A stretch of DNA of 47,630 nucleotides from NCBI GenBank assembly GCA_012517285.1, contig JAAYVG010000002.1:1-47630 (forward strand), read 5' to 3'. The stretch's first letter is position 1. Each line of letters opens with the position of its first letter. Position numbers and translations under genes: made by a program. Positions 46,279-47,630 of this stretch are shown here, one piece after another. The notes under the pieces were generated by a model, which saw only the letters and a program-made list of their open reading frames with translations, searched no databases and was not told the origin of the DNA. Origin of the DNA: Elusimicrobiota bacterium (lineage in GTDB: Bacteria > Elusimicrobiota > Elusimicrobia > Elusimicrobiales > UBA9959).

Positions 46279-47232
46279 GTGAATAATATTTTGATAATAT
46301 GGATAGGAAGATTGGGTGATTTTGCAGTAAGCTTAAGATTTTTGAATGCAGTAAGAAAAACATATCCTGAGTCTAAAATAACATTCATAGGCACAAAGAA
46401 AAACCGTGAGCTTGCAGAAATAAGTTCATTATTTGATAGCATAATATTTCTACCAAATATTATAAATTTTTTTGTTTATCTCAAGGTTATTATTTCTTTG
46501 TATTTTAAAAAATATGATCTTTTAATAGATCTAAACCCATCATACTCAAGAACCTCAAATTTAATAGCAAATATAACTCATTCCAAAAGAAAAGTATCAT
46601 TTACAAAAAAATTGTCAGAGAAAATTTTTACCGATACAATCACCCTCAATGAAACCATTCCAACAAGAGAAAAATACAGACAATTAGCAAGATATCTAAA
46701 CTTGGATTATGATGTTATATATATTCTAAAAATAGATCTACATAATTATGGGCAAGAGCTTTTAATAAAAAGGAAAATAGATATCAATAAAAAACTTATT
46801 GCAATATTTGCTGGAAATTTTAATAAGGTCGGGCATAAATGGCCTGATGAAAAGTTTATAGAGCTTACAAAAAAGCTTAGGACAAAATACACTGATTTTG
46901 AATTTTTTTATATCGCAAGCATACATGAACTAAAGGCTAATATTGATGGTATAATAAGCAAACTTCCCTTACAAAAATTTGTTATATCATCAAGTATAAA
47001 AGATTTAATCTCTATACTTGAAAACACAAATCTATTGATAACAAACAACACAGGGATATTGCATATAGCTGATATATTAGATATCCCGACACTATCAATA
47101 AACACAAAGTATTCTCACACAATCTGGCTTCCTGAGGGGGAAAAACATACTTCAGTTTACTCCCAGAACTGGAAGAGCTGTCATGATATCTCTGCTGATG
47201 AGGTTATTAAAAAATTTTCAGAACTCTTTTAA
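46279..47232 (+). CDS. GT9 glycosyltransferase (heptosyltransferase family)
   Basis: 317 residues, GT-B fold. N-terminal IIWIGRLGDFAVSLRFLNA and the C-terminal NNTGILHIADILDIPT are the GT9 donor- and acceptor-site signatures. GT9 members transfer heptose in LPS core or related sugars. GTG 46279 follows the previous stop directly (TAAGTG), so it is co-translated with the sugar transferase; the closing part (HTIWLPEG) also fits. Exact donor unknown. Confidence 0.85.
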   Translation: MNNILIIWIGRLGDFAVSLRFLNAVRKTYPESKITFIGTKKNRELAEISSLFDSIIFLPNIINFFVYLKVIISLYFKKYDLLIDLNPSYSRTSNLIANITHSKRKVSFTKKLSEKIFTDTITLNETIPTREKYRQLARYLNLDYDVIYILKIDLHNYGQELLIKRKIDINKKLIAIFAGNFNKVGHKWPDEKFIELTKKLRTKYTDFEFFYIASIHELKANIDGIISKLPLQKFVISSSIKDLISILENTNLLITNNTGILHIADILDIPTLSINTKYSHTIWLPEGEKHTSVYSQNWKSCHDISADEVIKKFSELF

Positions 47233-47428
47233 TTTCTAATTCCTTTATATTTCAATCAATGACACAATAAAATAGGGGACACTGAAAAAGTTATTTGGTT
47301 GTTTAGTTATTTACTAAAACATAAAGATTAAGTCAGATGACAGAAAACAGAAGAATAAAAAAAATCACTATTTATCTGACATCTGACCCTGCCTACGCCG
47401 AAGCGGCTTCGGCACCCGACTTCCGCAT
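47233..47428. other. Repeat-rich intergenic stretch without a gene
   Basis: This stretch holds: GGGGACACTGAAAAAGTT at 47275-47292, similar to the MITE ends but with no partner nearby; a 12-bp imperfect inverted repeat GTCAGATGACAG (47332-47343) and CTGACATCTGAC (47376-47387); and a 17-base palindrome GCCGAAGC-G-GCTTCGGC (47397-47413). No coding frame is convincing. Confidence 0.55.
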
Positions 47429-47623
47429 TTTTTTAGTTAAAAAAACTTTTCTCATAGGGGAATTTTAGAAACACCCTTTTTTCATGGGCACTACATTTTC
47501 TTGATTATGTAAGGCGTCAACTGCCACTCCCGCCTCATAAGTTTATATATCTTACCCGCTTCTTGGCTTATTCTGGAAGGTAAACCATATCTTATCTTTT
47601 TTACTTTATCAAATAAAATACTC
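47429..47623. repeat. 195-bp dispersed repeat, copy B
   Basis: Second copy of the repeat at 11859-12053, same orientation, differing at few bases. On the minus strand it holds an open frame from the window edge to a TAG at 47491-47493 whose last 45 residues include FDKVKKIRYGLPSRI, GKIYKLMRREWQL and TPYIIKKM. Copy A preserves the same peptide apart from a one-base shift. I do not recognise the peptide; a transposase or mobile-gene end is one possibility. Confidence 0.75.
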
Positions 47624-47630
47624 GTCTGTG

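Noticed and set aside
1-47630. CRISPR array
   Set aside because: No set of regularly spaced identical repeats was seen; the repeats found are MITEs, palindromes and pairs.

Overview
This is an AT-rich, gene-dense bacterial chromosome segment. An outer membrane is suggested by several lipoproteins, a possible beta-barrel protein, a WbaP/WcaJ-type sugar transferase and a GT9 (heptosyltransferase-type) enzyme. A probably anaerobic, amino-acid-fermenting lifestyle is suggested by a B12/PLP lysine 5,6-aminomutase operon with a thiolase and by a membrane pyrophosphatase. I cannot name the phylum from sequence alone; an uncultured diderm lineage is the best fit. Most genes read left to right. deoC, the Kef-type antiporter, a PurS-like gene, a phospholipase-D-like gene, thrS and tRNA-Val read right to left.

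Layout. 1-4.4 kb: end of a coiled-coil gene, then a trehalose block (OtsA-OtsB fusion, a duplicated-domain DUF5752-like protein, TreT). 4.5-11.8 kb: kamB-kamC-kamD-kamE, a class III aminotransferase and a thiolase, read as a variant lysine/beta-lysine fermentation operon. 12.1-14.7 kb: alpha-glucan phosphorylase. 14.9-18.5 kb: purine block guaB3-guaA-purC, preceded by a leader with possible alternative pairings. 18.6-22.4 kb: deoC, Kef-type antiporter, a small envelope protein and a UlaG-like hydrolase. 22.4-24.2 kb: a decayed zone with a MITE, a broken DNA methyltransferase and a broken MjaI-type restriction endonuclease. 24.2-29.8 kb: small envelope proteins, a divergent membrane pyrophosphatase (HppA), an unrecognised polytopic protein that may be its catalytically dead paralogue, and a SanA/YdcF-type protein. 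29.9-30.3 kb: tRNA-Leu(CAA) whose 3' end is duplicated around a hairpin-rich 204-bp insert. 30.3-40.6 kb: response regulator, then ileS-lspA and tightly overlapping envelope genes (TPR lipoprotein, GT-C-like protein, peptidase-MA-like lipoprotein), copA and queF. 40.6-47.6 kb: second MITE, which rewrote the end of a tandem PurS-like gene, then a PLD-like exported protein, thrS without TGS domain, tRNA-Val(GAC), two cell-surface glycan genes and a repeat-rich right end.

The most notable points are: (i) two copies of a 175/277-bp MITE, each with a perfect 7-bp target duplication, one supplying the stop codon of a host gene; (ii) an operon with kamBCDE but no kamA, kdd, kce or kal, carrying an aminotransferase instead; (iii) a possible inactive HppA paralogue directly behind hppA; (iv) the tRNA-Leu 3'-end duplication; (v) a 195-bp dispersed repeat containing a hidden reading frame; and (vi) a dead restriction-modification locus carrying a perfect 34-bp palindrome.
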